Assembly: GCF_007679035.1 (NCBI RefSeq)
Contig: NZ_VEFR01000007.1
Coordinates: 1 to 36,534 of the forward strand
Direction of reading: 5' to 3'
Length of the DNA stretch: 36,534 bases
DNA from: Agrococcus jejuensis
GTDB taxonomy: Bacteria > Actinomycetota > Actinomycetes > Actinomycetales > Microbacteriaceae
Both the position numbers and the translations under genes were made by a program. The notes beneath the pieces are model-generated. The model saw nothing but the letters and a program-made list of their open reading frames with translations. It did no database searches and was not told the DNA's origin. This document shows positions 1-7,099 of the stretch, in pieces; position 1 is the first letter of the stretch, and every line of letters starts with the position of its first letter.

Positions 1-63
1 GTCGATGCCGATCCGCTCCCGCGTGGCGGTCGCGGCTGCCGCGACGCGATCCGCGACCTCGTC
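1..63. repeat. Terminal inverted repeat, left arm (63 bp, perfect)
   Basis: Bases 1-63 are the exact reverse complement of 36472-36534; the match breaks at base 64 (c against g). Both arms lie in the same part of the two AmaP-like genes. It coincides with the window edges, so the true repeat may be longer. This is what two contig ends running into a collapsed repeat would look like. Confidence 0.85.
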
Positions 64-534
64 CAGTCGAGCGTGCTGTCGCACGTCGACCGATGCCCGC
101 CAGGCGTTCTCGCCCCGGCGCCGCCATGCGGACACGTGGACCTTGAGCACGTCGGGGTGCGTGCCGAGCGCGTCGCGGAAGACGTCCTCGACCGTGCCCG
201 CCTCGATGACGATGTCGTCGGCGACGACGGCGTCGGAGGTGCGTCCCTTGCCGCGCGTCGCAGCGTGGACGATGGCCCAGACGAGGGCGATCACCGCGGC
301 GGCGACGAGCGCGACGGTCCAGAGCGCGGCGGGGTCGAGGCTGCCGATCGACAGGCCGAGCTGCGCGGTGAGCGCGTCCCAGCCGTCGACGACGGCCTGC
401 GGCGCCGCGTTCCACGCCTGCGATGCCTGCTCGGGCCAGACCTGCCTGGCCACGAGCACGCCGCCTGCGACGAGCCACGCGAGCCCGACGAGGGTCAGCA
501 CGATGCGGTTCCATCCGCGGTTCGTGGTGGTCAT
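1..534 (-). CDS. AmaP-like two-TM alkaline-shock membrane anchor, 3' end cut by window edge
   Basis: Partial gene: 178 codons are visible from ATG 534-532 and the frame is still open at base 1. Residues about 9-29 form a first membrane segment, a short loop follows, and a second membrane segment ends near residue 90. The rest is a soluble domain with alternating hydrophobic positions like the C-terminal part of AmaP/DUF6286 proteins. In Staphylococcus aureus, AmaP holds Asp23 at the membrane; the same role is inferred here from topology and from being last in an Asp23 operon. The start overlaps the stop of the upstream gene (ATGA, 531-534), so translation is probably coupled. The paralogue at the right end starts with GTG instead and is cut at the same codon. 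The family call is moderate. Confidence 0.7.
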   Translation of the reverse strand, partial: MTTTNRGWNRIVLTLVGLAWLVAGGVLVARQVWPEQASQAWNAAPQAVVDGWDALTAQLGLSIGSLDPAALWTVALVAAAVIALVWAIVHAATRGKGRTSDAVVADDIVIEAGTVEDVFRDALGTHPDVLKVHVSAWRRRGENAWRASVDVRQHARLDEVADRVAAAATATRERIGID

Positions 535-1073
535 GCGGAGCCTGCCTTCACGTCGGCGTGCAGCCCGCGTCGGGGTCGCAGCGCATCGATGGTGGTGGTG
601 GCGGCCGCACGGGCCGCGTCGAGATCGGCATCGAAGCCGGCCTCGGGCTGCAGCACGGTGCGAGCGCGACGGCGGCCGAGCACGGTGTGCGCGGAGCCTG
701 CGCCGACGCGAGCCGCACGGGCGGCCGTGCCGGAGATGGCGCTGGCGAGCGTGGCGTCGTCGACGATGACCACGACGCCGTCTCGCTCGATGGCCCTGCG
801 GCTGCGGCGAGCGCTCGAGAGGCCCAGCACGAGCCACACGAGTCCGACGACCATGACGCCGATGCCGGTCGCGATGCTCGCGGCACCTGCGGAGGTGAGG
901 AACGTGTGCACGCCCTCGCCGGTGATGCCCGAGGGCAGCAGGCCGAGGGGGCCGAGGATCGCGACGAGCGATCCCGCGACGAGCACGAGTGCCGTCACGA
1001 TCAGCGCGATGGAGGACGTGAGCGAGCGCGAGCGGTGCAGCTCACGGCGCTCGTAGCGTCGCATCCAGCTCAT
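531..1073 (-). CDS. Two-TM protein of the Asp23 operon (DUF6286-like)
   Basis: 180 aa. A basic N-terminus (MSWMRRYERRELHRSRS) is followed by a membrane segment at about 22-43, a loop with LLPSGITGEG, and a second membrane segment at about 66-86. A cytoplasmic tail of about 95 residues contains two alanine-rich helices. I recognise the topology of the DUF6286 proteins that sit between Asp23 and AmaP in actinobacterial operons, but no catalytic motif. The start overlaps the stop of the 101-aa gene (1070-1073), and an AGGAGGGT Shine-Dalgarno lies just upstream. The paralogue at 35462-36004 has the same length. The likely role is structural, supporting the membrane-attached Asp23 layer; that is inferred from context only. 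Confidence 0.72.
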   Translation of the reverse strand: MSWMRRYERRELHRSRSLTSSIALIVTALVLVAGSLVAILGPLGLLPSGITGEGVHTFLTSAGAASIATGIGVMVVGLVWLVLGLSSARRSRRAIERDGVVVIVDDATLASAISGTAARAARVGAGSAHTVLGRRRARTVLQPEAGFDADLDAARAAATTTIDALRPRRGLHADVKAGSA

Positions 1074-1375
1074 TCGACCCTCCTTCGGTCGTCATGCTCG
1101 GTGAGTCCGGTGATGCGCACGCGCACCCGGTCGAATCGTGCTCCGCTGATCTCGCTGGACCGTGCGGTCACGGTCTCGCGACCCGCGGCGGCGGCGCTGA
1201 GCAGAGGCTCGGCGCCGCCGTACGGCGTCGCGATCTCGACCTCGAGGCGGCCCTGGTCGGCGTGGACCCTCGCCCGCACGCTCTTGGGCGTGGTGCGAAA
1301 GGCCTCGGCCGCGGTCGCCTCGACGATCGCCCGGATGGCGCGCGGCTCGATGGAGACGCGGCCGGGGATGGTCAT
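1070..1375 (-). CDS. Conserved 101-aa protein of the Asp23 operon, function unknown
   Basis: 101 aa, starting at ATG 1375-1373, which overlaps the stop of the small membrane protein (ATGA). The open frame runs much further upstream but only as a shadow of asp23. The protein begins MTIPGRVSIEPRAI, has a central beta-rich stretch ending IATPYGGAEPLL, and closes with a strand ARFDRVRVRITGL. The strand-helix pattern resembles a shortened Asp23-like domain, but that is only a guess. It is the least conserved member of the operon: by my alignment it differs from its paralogue at 35160-35465 at over a quarter of positions, whereas Asp23 differs at 9 of 140. No signal peptide or membrane segment is seen. 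Confidence 0.75.
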   Translation of the reverse strand: MTIPGRVSIEPRAIRAIVEATAAEAFRTTPKSVRARVHADQGRLEVEIATPYGGAEPLLSAAAAGRETVTARSSEISGARFDRVRVRITGLTEHDDRRRVE

Positions 1376-1560
1376 CCTCGGCTCCGCCCCTGTGCCGCGT
1401 CGACGGCTGCTCGGAGGTTGAGGCGCCCGGTGGCGATGCCGCCGATGAGGGCGCCGACGGCTCCGAGGAGCAGGGCGATGAGGAATCCGCCGAGGCCGAA
1501 TGCCAGGCCGAAGAAGGCCAGGATCAGGCCGGCGAGTGCGCCGATCGTGTAGCCGTTCAT
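1372..1560 (-). CDS. Small membrane protein, DUF2273-like
   Basis: 62 aa, almost entirely two glycine-zipper-like hydrophobic stretches (about residues 6-28 and 29-44) and a short basic/amphipathic tail. DUF2273 proteins of this size are regular neighbours of Asp23 genes in Gram-positive bacteria. It starts at ATG 1560-1558, overlapping the stop of asp23 by four bases, and its own stop overlaps the next start, so the operon is read as a coupled chain. The copy at 34975-35163 differs at only two residues (I6L and I28V), which points to strong constraint or gene conversion. Its biochemical role is not known. Confidence 0.78.
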   Translation of the reverse strand: MNGYTIGALAGLILAFFGLAFGLGGFLIALLLGAVGALIGGIATGRLNLRAAVDAAQGRSRG

Positions 1561-1979
1561 GCGACGCGGGTCTCCTCGGCCTCATCCTGGTCGTCGCCCG
1601 GGATGTGCACGTCGGTGACGGTCACGTTGATCTCGGCGACCTCCATGCCGACGAGCTCGGTGATGGCACGAGCCACGGCGTGACGCACGTTGTCGGCGAC
1701 GACCTGGAGCTGCTCGGGGTAGTGCACGACGATCGTCACGTCGGCCGCGACCTGCTTCTCGCCGACCTCGACCTTGATGCCCTGACCCTGGTCGCGCTGG
1801 CCGATGGCGTCGCGGATGCCGCCCACGATGCGTGCGGCGCCGCCGCCGAGGTCGAACACGCCGGGGACCTCGCGTGCTGCGATGCCGGCGATCTTCGCGA
1901 CGACGGGGTCGACGACCGTGGTCGTGCCCGTCACGCCCGCTGCGGCGACGGTGTTGGGGGTGGGGTTCGTGGTGGCCAT
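1557..1979 (-). CDS. Asp23/Gls24 family envelope stress response protein (left copy)
   Basis: 140 aa. The start chosen is ATG 1979-1977, preceded by GAAGGAGCC; the frame extends upstream to 2048 but the added residues are not like the family. A 23-residue Thr/Ala-rich leader precedes the Asp23 domain (DPVVAKIAGIAAREVPGVFD, then GQGIKVEVGEKQVAADVTIV, then a C-terminal strand NVTVTDVHIPGDD). Asp23 proteins form a membrane-proximal cytoplasmic layer recruited by AmaP and respond to cell-envelope stress. This is the first gene of a five-gene operon. The tail is acidic (DDQDEAEE). The right-end copy differs at 9 of 140 residues by my alignment. Confidence 0.93.
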   Translation of the reverse strand: MATTNPTPNTVAAAGVTGTTTVVDPVVAKIAGIAAREVPGVFDLGGGAARIVGGIRDAIGQRDQGQGIKVEVGEKQVAADVTIVVHYPEQLQVVADNVRHAVARAITELVGMEVAEINVTVTDVHIPGDDQDEAEETRVA

Positions 1980-2091
1980 GATGGCTCCTTCTCTTCGTGG
2001 TCTTGGGGTCCTACGGTGATGAGACGTGACGAGCTGGCGATTCGTCACGCATCGTCACGAGAAACTTTGCTTCGATTTCGAACGGTTCGCT

Positions 2092-2104
2092 GAGCGCTTG
2101 TCAG
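2092..2104 (-). promoter_or_regulatory. 13-bp element conserved upstream of both asp23 operons (left copy)
   Basis: On the minus strand this reads CTGACAAGCGCTC, 125 bases before the asp23 start. The same 13 bases occur 115 bases before the right-hand asp23. The intervening leader is only patchily conserved, so this block stands out. It could be a -35 region (TGACAA) or a regulator site; no convincing -10 hexamer is at the standard spacing. Confidence 0.45.
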
Positions 2105-2288
2105 GACCTGTTCGTGGCGCTAGGGACGGCGGATGCCCGCGCGGCGCAGCGAGCGCGCCGATCGACCCCGCATGGTCGGAACGGGGGGACGGTAGCCGCG
2201 GTTCCACCGCTGCGGCGACGCACGAGACGCCTCGACGGACACGGGCCGGCCCCGCGCATCCCGCGCCCCGCTCCGCCGTCGGCGAACG

Positions 2289-2308
2289 CGCGTGGACGTC
2301 TCCACGCG
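2289..2308 (-). terminator. Hairpin downstream of the lipoprotein gene
   Basis: Perfect 8-bp stem CGCGTGGA / TCCACGCG with a 4-nt loop, 21 bases past the stop at 2330 when read on the minus strand. There is no clear U-run, which is common for terminators in high-GC actinobacteria. Confidence 0.45.
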
Positions 2309-2329
2309 TCCGAGGGACGCGCGCTCGGT

Positions 2330-2977
2330 TCACGGCGCGACGTCGACGCCTGTCTCCTCGACGATCCGCAGCATGCCGGGGTGAGCGGTCTCGAGGTCGA
2401 CGATGCTCGCAGGGACCGACGCCCCGGCCTCGATGCCGACGCGCAGCCGTGCGTCCTCGTCGACGCCGACGCTCTGCACGCCTCCGGGCGAGCCCATCTC
2501 GCCGAGCACGACCGTGATCCCCGCGCAGAGGTCGTCGAACGACCAGTGCACGGCAGCGGCGAGAGCCCACTCGGGCGGCGCGAACCCGGCTGCGTCGATG
2601 CGCGCGATCGCCACCCCGACGATCGCCGCCGGTTCGTCGGCGTCGGTGCTCGGCGTCACGACCGCGCCGTCAGGGGTGCGCATCACCGACGCGATGTCGG
2701 CGCTGCCGTCGCCCAGCAGCTGCCAACGCAGCGCTTCGACACCAGCGGCGGGATCCTCGACGGGAAGCACGTCCAGCGCGAGCCGGCAGTCGACGGGCTC
2801 GTCGAGCGGCGTCACCTCGGGAGCGCCCATCTGCGACGGAGATGGGTACGGCGAGAAGATCACCGGCGTGGACGGTGAGGGTTCGAGCGTCGCGTCCGGC
2901 GTGCCCGCGCATCCGGCGCAGGCGAGGAGCGCGATCGCTGCAGCTGCGCCGCGTGCCCAGAGGACGCTCGTCTCCAT
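2330..2977 (-). CDS. Putative lipoprotein, function unknown
   Basis: 215 aa. The N-terminus is a lipoprotein signal: a short charged start, a hydrophobic core (ALWARGAAAAIALLA-type, residues about 6-20) and a lipobox ending LLACAGC with the acceptor Cys near 22. A Ser/Pro/Thr-rich linker (about 28-50) would tether the domain to the outer leaflet. The remaining 160 residues have mixed alpha/beta character and match no family I recognise. The start is ATG 2977-2975. A hexamer CATGAT lies 5 nt upstream on the minus strand, hinting at leaderless transcription. It stands alone between the asp23 leader and the terminator of the siderophore-binding protein gene. Confidence 0.8.
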   Translation of the reverse strand: METSVLWARGAAAAIALLACAGCAGTPDATLEPSPSTPVIFSPYPSPSQMGAPEVTPLDEPVDCRLALDVLPVEDPAAGVEALRWQLLGDGSADIASVMRTPDGAVVTPSTDADEPAAIVGVAIARIDAAGFAPPEWALAAAVHWSFDDLCAGITVVLGEMGSPGGVQSVGVDEDARLRVGIEAGASVPASIVDLETAHPGMLRIVEETGVDVAP

Positions 2978-3023
2978 GCCCCATCATGTCCGGCACGCGC
3001 TTCCGGTCACGGGAGGAACGCAG

Positions 3024-3055
3024 ACGCGCCCCGCACCGAAGGGTGCGGGGCGCGT
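3024..3055 (-). terminator. Strong intrinsic-type terminator of the siderophore-binding protein gene
   Basis: A 14-bp perfect stem (ACGCGCCCCGCACC with its complement) closes on a GAAG tetraloop. It starts 18 bases past the stop codon at 3073 on the minus strand. It separates this gene from the lipoprotein gene downstream. Confidence 0.8.
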
Positions 3056-3072
3056 GCAGCGTCGGGCGTCGG

Positions 3073-4074
3073 TCAGCTGCCGAGCGCGTCGGCGATGAGA
3101 CCCGTGACCTCGTCGATCGCGTAGAGCTGCGACAGGGGCGAGCCGAGCGAGTACGCCGACGAGACGTCGCCGTCGATCACCACGGCGTGGCCCTCGACGA
3201 CCGCCGGGATGGCCTGCCACTGCGGGTCGTCGGTGATCTCCGACGGCTCGATGAAGATCGGGAAGGCGATGATGAGGTCGGCGTCGAACGTGTCGAGCTC
3301 CTCCTGCGACACGTTCACCGAGAAGCCGCCGTCGCTGGGCTCCATGGCGGCGATCGCCGGGTTCAGCACGAAGCCGAGGCGCTCGAGGAACTCGACGCGC
3401 TCGGTGCCGTCGATGTAGGCACCCCAGCCCTCGCTCGTGCGGGTCGCGGCGGTGGCGGTGAGGCCCGCCCAGTCGGGGTGCGCGTCCGCAGCCGCCGTGA
3501 AGGCGTCGTCGATCTCGGCGCCAAGGTCGGCGCCCGCCTGGGGCACGCCGAGCGCGGCCGAGATCATCTCGAGCTGCTGCGCGGGCGTCGTGAGGTACGA
3601 CTCGCCGCCCTCGGGCACGCCGATCGTGGTCGCGATCTCGGACAGGCGGTCGTAGCGGTCCTGCTCGCCCGAGCCCTTGACGTCGAGGATGAGGTCGGGC
3701 TCGAGCGCCGCGATGGCCTCGTAGTCGGGCTCGAGCGTCTCGATGATCGTGGGCGCCTCGTCGTAGAGGCCCTCGGCCCACGGGCCGACGCCCTCGCCGC
3801 CGAAGCCGAGCCAGTCCGATGCGCCCACGGGCTGGCCCCCGAGGGCGAGCACGGTCTCTGCGTCGCCCCAGCCGAGGGCGACGATGCGCGTGGGCTGCTC
3901 GTCGATCTCGACGTCGCCGAACAGCGTCGGGATCGACGCGGGGTAGGCGCCCTCCTCGACGGCGGGGCCGGAGGATGCGTCGGCGGGCTCGTCGGCCGAG
4001 GTGCCTGCCGAGCAGCCGGCGAGGGCGAGCGCGGCAGCCGTGGCGGCTGCGAGCGCGAGGAGAGGACGGCGCAT
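3073..4074 (-). CDS. Iron-siderophore ABC transporter substrate-binding lipoprotein
   Basis: 333 aa. The start is ATG 4074-4072, preceded by AGGAG; upstream in-frame residues would precede the signal peptide and are not supported. Residues 1-20 are a lipoprotein signal (MRRPLLALAAATAAALALAGC), with the lipidated Cys at about 21. The rest is a FecB/FepB-type periplasmic-binding fold: TRIVALGWGDAETVLALG (first lobe), YEAIAALEPDLIL, a long linker helix, then the second lobe ending in SSAYSLGSPLSQLYAID. It would deliver ferric siderophore to the permease pair encoded divergently. The divergent spacer carries an IdeR/DtxR-like box, so iron repression is likely. The siderophore itself cannot be read from sequence. 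Confidence 0.92.
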   Translation of the reverse strand: MRRPLLALAAATAAALALAGCSAGTSADEPADASSGPAVEEGAYPASIPTLFGDVEIDEQPTRIVALGWGDAETVLALGGQPVGASDWLGFGGEGVGPWAEGLYDEAPTIIETLEPDYEAIAALEPDLILDVKGSGEQDRYDRLSEIATTIGVPEGGESYLTTPAQQLEMISAALGVPQAGADLGAEIDDAFTAAADAHPDWAGLTATAATRTSEGWGAYIDGTERVEFLERLGFVLNPAIAAMEPSDGGFSVNVSQEELDTFDADLIIAFPIFIEPSEITDDPQWQAIPAVVEGHAVVIDGDVSSAYSLGSPLSQLYAIDEVTGLIADALGS

Positions 4075-4119
4075 GGGTGCTCCTGCACAGAGGGGGTCGA
4101 TGCACGCGACGGCGTGCTC

Positions 4120-4138
4120 AGGTGAGGCAAGCCTAACC
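4120..4138. promoter_or_regulatory. DtxR/IdeR-type iron box between divergent siderophore genes
   Basis: AGGTGAGGCAAGCCTAACC contains an 8+2+8 dyad (GGTGAGGC / GCCTAACC, one mismatch) close to the actinobacterial iron-box consensus TTAGGTTAGCCTAACCTAA. It ends one base before the TAGGAT hexamer of the permease promoter and lies 46 bases before the binding-protein start, so one bound repressor could block both directions. Confidence 0.8.
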
Positions 4139-4139
4139 G

Positions 4140-4145
4140 TAGGAT
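4140..4145 (+). promoter_or_regulatory. -10 hexamer TAGGAT of a leaderless permease promoter
   Basis: TAGGAT is followed by exactly 6 bases and then GTG 4152, the arrangement expected if transcription starts at the start codon. It fixes the choice of the GTG start and abuts the iron box. Confidence 0.6.
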
Positions 4146-4151
4146 GCATGC

Positions 4152-5198
4152 GTGACCACGGCCGTCGGCGCCTCCTCCGTCGCGACCCGGTCGCGCCGGA
4201 GCCTCGGCGTGCGCATCGCTTCCCTCGTGGGTGCGCTCGCGCTGCTGGCCGCGGCGATCGCGGCGAGCATGTTCGTCGGCTCCCGCGACGTGCCGCCCGA
4301 CCTCGTCGTGCACATCCTGCAGGGCGGCGACGCGTCGGTGCAGGACGCCGACGCCGTGCTCGGCCTGCGCCTGCCGCGCACGATCGCGGCCGTCGTCGTC
4401 GGCGCCGCGCTCGGTGCGGCCGGCGCCCTCATCCAGGCCCTCACGCGCAATCCGCTCGCCGATCCCGGCCTGCTCGGCGTCACGAGCGGCTCGGCGTTCG
4501 CGGTCGCGATGGGCGTCGCGCTCCTCGGCATCACGTCGCCTGCGCAGTATGTCTGGATCGCGCTCATCGGCGCCGGCGTCGCGACGACCCTCGTCATGGC
4601 GATCGGATCCGTGGGGCGCGGCGGCGGAGATCCCGTGCGCATCGTGCTCGCCGGCGTCGCGATCGGCGCGGTGCTCGCGGGCATCGTCGCGGGGCTGCGC
4701 CTGTCGAACCCGCGCACGTTCTCGGCGCTGCAGGTGTGGGAGTCGGGTCGCCTCGACGGCCGCGGCTGGGACGTGCTGCTGCCGATCCTGCCCATCCTGG
4801 GCGTGGGCCTGCTGCTCGCGCTCGTGCTCGCGCCCGCGCTCGACGTGCTCGCGCTCGGCGACGACCTCGCGTCGTCGCTCGGCGCACGCGTCGGCATCGT
4901 GCGCACCGGCACGGTGATCGCGGTGTCGATCCTCGCGGGCTCGGCGACGGCCGTCGCGGGGCCGCTCGCGTTCCTCGGGCTCATGGTGCCGCACGTCGGG
5001 CGCTTCCTCGCAGGGCCGCGCAACGGCTGGATCGTCGTGCTGTCGGCGCTCGTCGCACCCGTCATCCTCATCGTCTCCGACATGCTCGCGCGCGTCGCCC
5101 TCGAGAACGGCGAGCTGCCCGTGGGCGTCGTGCTGGCGTTCGTCGGCGCGCCCGTGCTGATCGTGCTCGCCCGGCGTCGCCTGGGAGGCCGGTCGTGA
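4152..5198 (+). CDS. FecCD-family siderophore ABC transporter permease (first)
   Basis: 348 aa. GTG 4152 is chosen because TAGGAT sits 6 nt upstream and no Shine-Dalgarno is present. It is a typical BtuC/FecCD permease: an N-terminal membrane helix (about 21-42), the LRLPRTIAAVVVGAALGAAG motif, ALTRNPLADPGLLGVTSGSAFAV, several further helices, and the coupling-helix region GPLAFLGLMVPHVGRFL that contacts the ATPase. Length is normal. Its last four bases overlap the next start (GTGA at 5195-5198), indicating a coupled heterodimeric permease. It imports ferric siderophore across the membrane; the operon is probably iron-repressed through the upstream box. Confidence 0.93.
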   Translation: MTTAVGASSVATRSRRSLGVRIASLVGALALLAAAIAASMFVGSRDVPPDLVVHILQGGDASVQDADAVLGLRLPRTIAAVVVGAALGAAGALIQALTRNPLADPGLLGVTSGSAFAVAMGVALLGITSPAQYVWIALIGAGVATTLVMAIGSVGRGGGDPVRIVLAGVAIGAVLAGIVAGLRLSNPRTFSALQVWESGRLDGRGWDVLLPILPILGVGLLLALVLAPALDVLALGDDLASSLGARVGIVRTGTVIAVSILAGSATAVAGPLAFLGLMVPHVGRFLAGPRNGWIVVLSALVAPVILIVSDMLARVALENGELPVGVVLAFVGAPVLIVLARRRLGGRS

Positions 5199-6217
5199 CC
5201 GCCGCCGTCGGCACGCGCGCCGACGTCGTGACGCGCGCCCGCATGCGGCGTCGCCGCGGCTTCGCGATCGCGATCGGCGTGCTCGCGGTGCTGTTCGTCG
5301 CGGGCCTCACGATGGGGTCGTTCCCCATCGCGCCCTGGGAGGTGCCGGGCGTCATCCTCGATCCGGATGCCGGGTTCGGTCGCCGGATCGTGCTCGAGTG
5401 GCGCCTGCCGCGCACGCTCGCGGCGCTCGCGTTCGGTGCGGCGCTGGCACTGTCGGGCACCGTCTTCCAGACGCTGTCGCGCAACCCGCTCGGGTCGCCC
5501 GACGTCATCGGCTTCTCGACCGGCGCCTACACGGGTGCGATCGTGGCCATCGCGCTCGCGGGCCAGGCGACGCTGTCGGTGACGAGCGGCGCCCTCGTCG
5601 GCGGGCTCGCGACGGCCGTCGTCGTCTACGCGCTCGCGTACCGTCGCGGGCTGTCGGGCTTCCGTCTCGTCGTCGTCGGCATCGGCGTCACCGCGATGCT
5701 GCACGCCGTCAACACGTGGCTGCTGCTGCGGCTGCAGCCCGAGGTGGCCATGGGCGCCGCGATCTGGGGCGTCGGCTCGCTCGGCGACGTCTCGTGGTCG
5801 GAGCTCGTGCTCGCCGCGCTGCCGCTCGCCGCTGCCGTCGTCCTCCTGCTCGTCGCGCTGCCTGCGCTCCGCCAGCTCGAGCTCGGCGACGACGCCGCAC
5901 GCGCGCACGGCCTGCGACTCGAGCCAGCGCGCCTGGGCATCCTCGCGATCGGCGTCGCGCTCACCGCGATCGTCACGGCCACGACGGGTCCGATCGCGTT
6001 CGTGGCCCTCACGGCACCGCAGATCGCGAAGCGTCTCGTGGGCGGCTCCGGCCTGCCGCTCGGCGCATCCGCCATCGTGGGTGCCGCGCTGCTGCTCGCC
6101 GCCGATCTCGTGGCGCAGCACGCCCTCACCGACATCCCCGCAGGCGTCGTCACCGTCGTGCTCGGCGGCGTCTACCTCGTGGCGCTGCTCGTGCGGGAGG
6201 CGCGACGAGCATGGTGA
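5195..6217 (+). CDS. FecCD-family siderophore ABC transporter permease (second)
   Basis: 340 aa, starting at GTG 5195, which overlaps the stop of the first permease. Family signatures repeat: LEWRLPRTLAALAFGAALAL, TLSRNPLGSPDVIGFSTGAYTGA, and the coupling segment GPIAFVALTAPQIAKRLV, with nine or ten hydrophobic segments. In this family the two permeases are paralogous and form the channel together. The second copy carries the more basic N-terminus (RARMRRRRGF), which orients it with the N-terminus inside. Its stop overlaps the ATPase start region (ATGGTGA). Confidence 0.93.
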   Translation: MTAAVGTRADVVTRARMRRRRGFAIAIGVLAVLFVAGLTMGSFPIAPWEVPGVILDPDAGFGRRIVLEWRLPRTLAALAFGAALALSGTVFQTLSRNPLGSPDVIGFSTGAYTGAIVAIALAGQATLSVTSGALVGGLATAVVVYALAYRRGLSGFRLVVVGIGVTAMLHAVNTWLLLRLQPEVAMGAAIWGVGSLGDVSWSELVLAALPLAAAVVLLLVALPALRQLELGDDAARAHGLRLEPARLGILAIGVALTAIVTATTGPIAFVALTAPQIAKRLVGGSGLPLGASAIVGAALLLAADLVAQHALTDIPAGVVTVVLGGVYLVALLVREARRAW

Positions 6218-7053
6218 CCTCGACCCCGACCCCGGCGGATGGAGCCGACATGACCGCATCCACGCCCCTGCTCGCGCAGGACGTGACGCTCGGCTACGAC
6301 CGCCGCACGGTCGCGACCGACCTGACCGTGGCCATCCCCGACGGCTCGTTCACGGTGATCGTGGGGCCGAACGCATGCGGCAAGTCGACGCTGCTGCGCT
6401 CGCTCGCCCGGCTGCTGAGGCCCGAGGCAGGCGTCGTGCTGCTCGACGGCAAGGATCTGCGCGAGCAGGCACCGAAGGAGGTGGCACGACGCGTCGGGCT
6501 GCTGCCGCAGTCGGCGACGGCACCGGAGGGCATCACGGTCGTCGAGCTCGTGCGCCGCGGCCGCTACCCGCACCGCTCGCTGCTGCAGCGGTGGAGCGCC
6601 GACGACGCCCACGCGGTCGAGACCGCCATGGCGCGCACGAACGTGACGGCGCTCGCCGACGTGCCCGTCGACGAGCTGTCGGGCGGCCAGCGGCAGCGCG
6701 TGTGGGTGGCGATGGCGCTCGCGCAGGAGACGCCGCTGCTGCTGCTCGACGAGCCGACGACCTACCTCGACGTCGCGCACCAGATCGACCTGCTCGACCT
6801 GTTCGCCGACCTGCACCGGCAGGGCTCGACGATCGTCGCCGTGCTGCACGACCTCAACCATGCGTCCCGCTACGCGACGCACCTCATCGCGATGCGCGAC
6901 GGCGAGGTGGTCGCCGAGGGTGCGCCGATGGAGATCGTGACGGCCGAGCTCGTCGAGCGCGTGTTCGGCCTGCCGTGCGTCGTCATCGACGACCCCGTCA
7001 CGGGCACGCCCCTCGTCGTCCCTCGCTCGGGAGCGCCGGGGCTCGACGGCTGA
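6211..7053 (+). CDS. Iron-siderophore ABC transporter ATP-binding protein
   Basis: 280 aa from ATG 6211 (GGAGG 10 nt upstream); ATG 6250 (GGAG 5 nt upstream) is an equally possible start giving 267 aa, and the extra 13 residues are Thr/Pro-rich. All ABC motifs are present: Walker A GPNACGKST (about 52-60), Q-loop LLPQ, signature LSGGQRQR (about 156-163), Walker B LLLLDEPTTYLD (about 176-187) and the switch His in VLHDLNHA. The FepC/FhuC-type spacing matches the two permeases upstream. It energises siderophore import and ends 8 bases before a bidirectional hairpin. Confidence 0.94.
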   Translation: MVTSTPTPADGADMTASTPLLAQDVTLGYDRRTVATDLTVAIPDGSFTVIVGPNACGKSTLLRSLARLLRPEAGVVLLDGKDLREQAPKEVARRVGLLPQSATAPEGITVVELVRRGRYPHRSLLQRWSADDAHAVETAMARTNVTALADVPVDELSGGQRQRVWVAMALAQETPLLLLDEPTTYLDVAHQIDLLDLFADLHRQGSTIVAVLHDLNHASRYATHLIAMRDGEVVAEGAPMEIVTAELVERVFGLPCVVIDDPVTGTPLVVPRSGAPGLDG

Positions 7054-7060
7054 GCGGGCG

Positions 7061-7093
7061 TCGGGGCGGCCGACTCGCGGCCGACCGCCCCGA
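7061..7093. terminator. Bidirectional terminator between convergent operons
   Basis: A 9-bp perfect stem TCGGGGCGG / CCGCCCCGA encloses a smaller GCCG/CGGC pairing. It lies between the ATPase stop (7053) and the PepSY gene stop (7100), so it can serve both strands. Confidence 0.7.
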
Positions 7094-7099
7094 GCCGCG

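Larger units (their letters stand above)
1980..2329. other. 350-bp gene-free stretch upstream of left asp23 operon
   Basis: No credible gene. The frames that stay open here are antisense GC shadows. It holds the leader of the left asp23 operon and, at its far end, the terminator hairpin of the lipoprotein gene. The part nearest asp23 shares blocks with the corresponding right-hand region: CTGACAAGCGCTC, CTCGTGACGA, GTAGGACC and AGAGAAGGAGCC, in that order when read on the minus strand. Bases 2110-2285 show nothing I can name. Confidence 0.6.

Noticed and set aside
3073..4149. Longer start of the siderophore-binding protein at 4149
   Set aside because: It would put 25 non-signal residues before a clear lipoprotein signal peptide and overlap the iron box.
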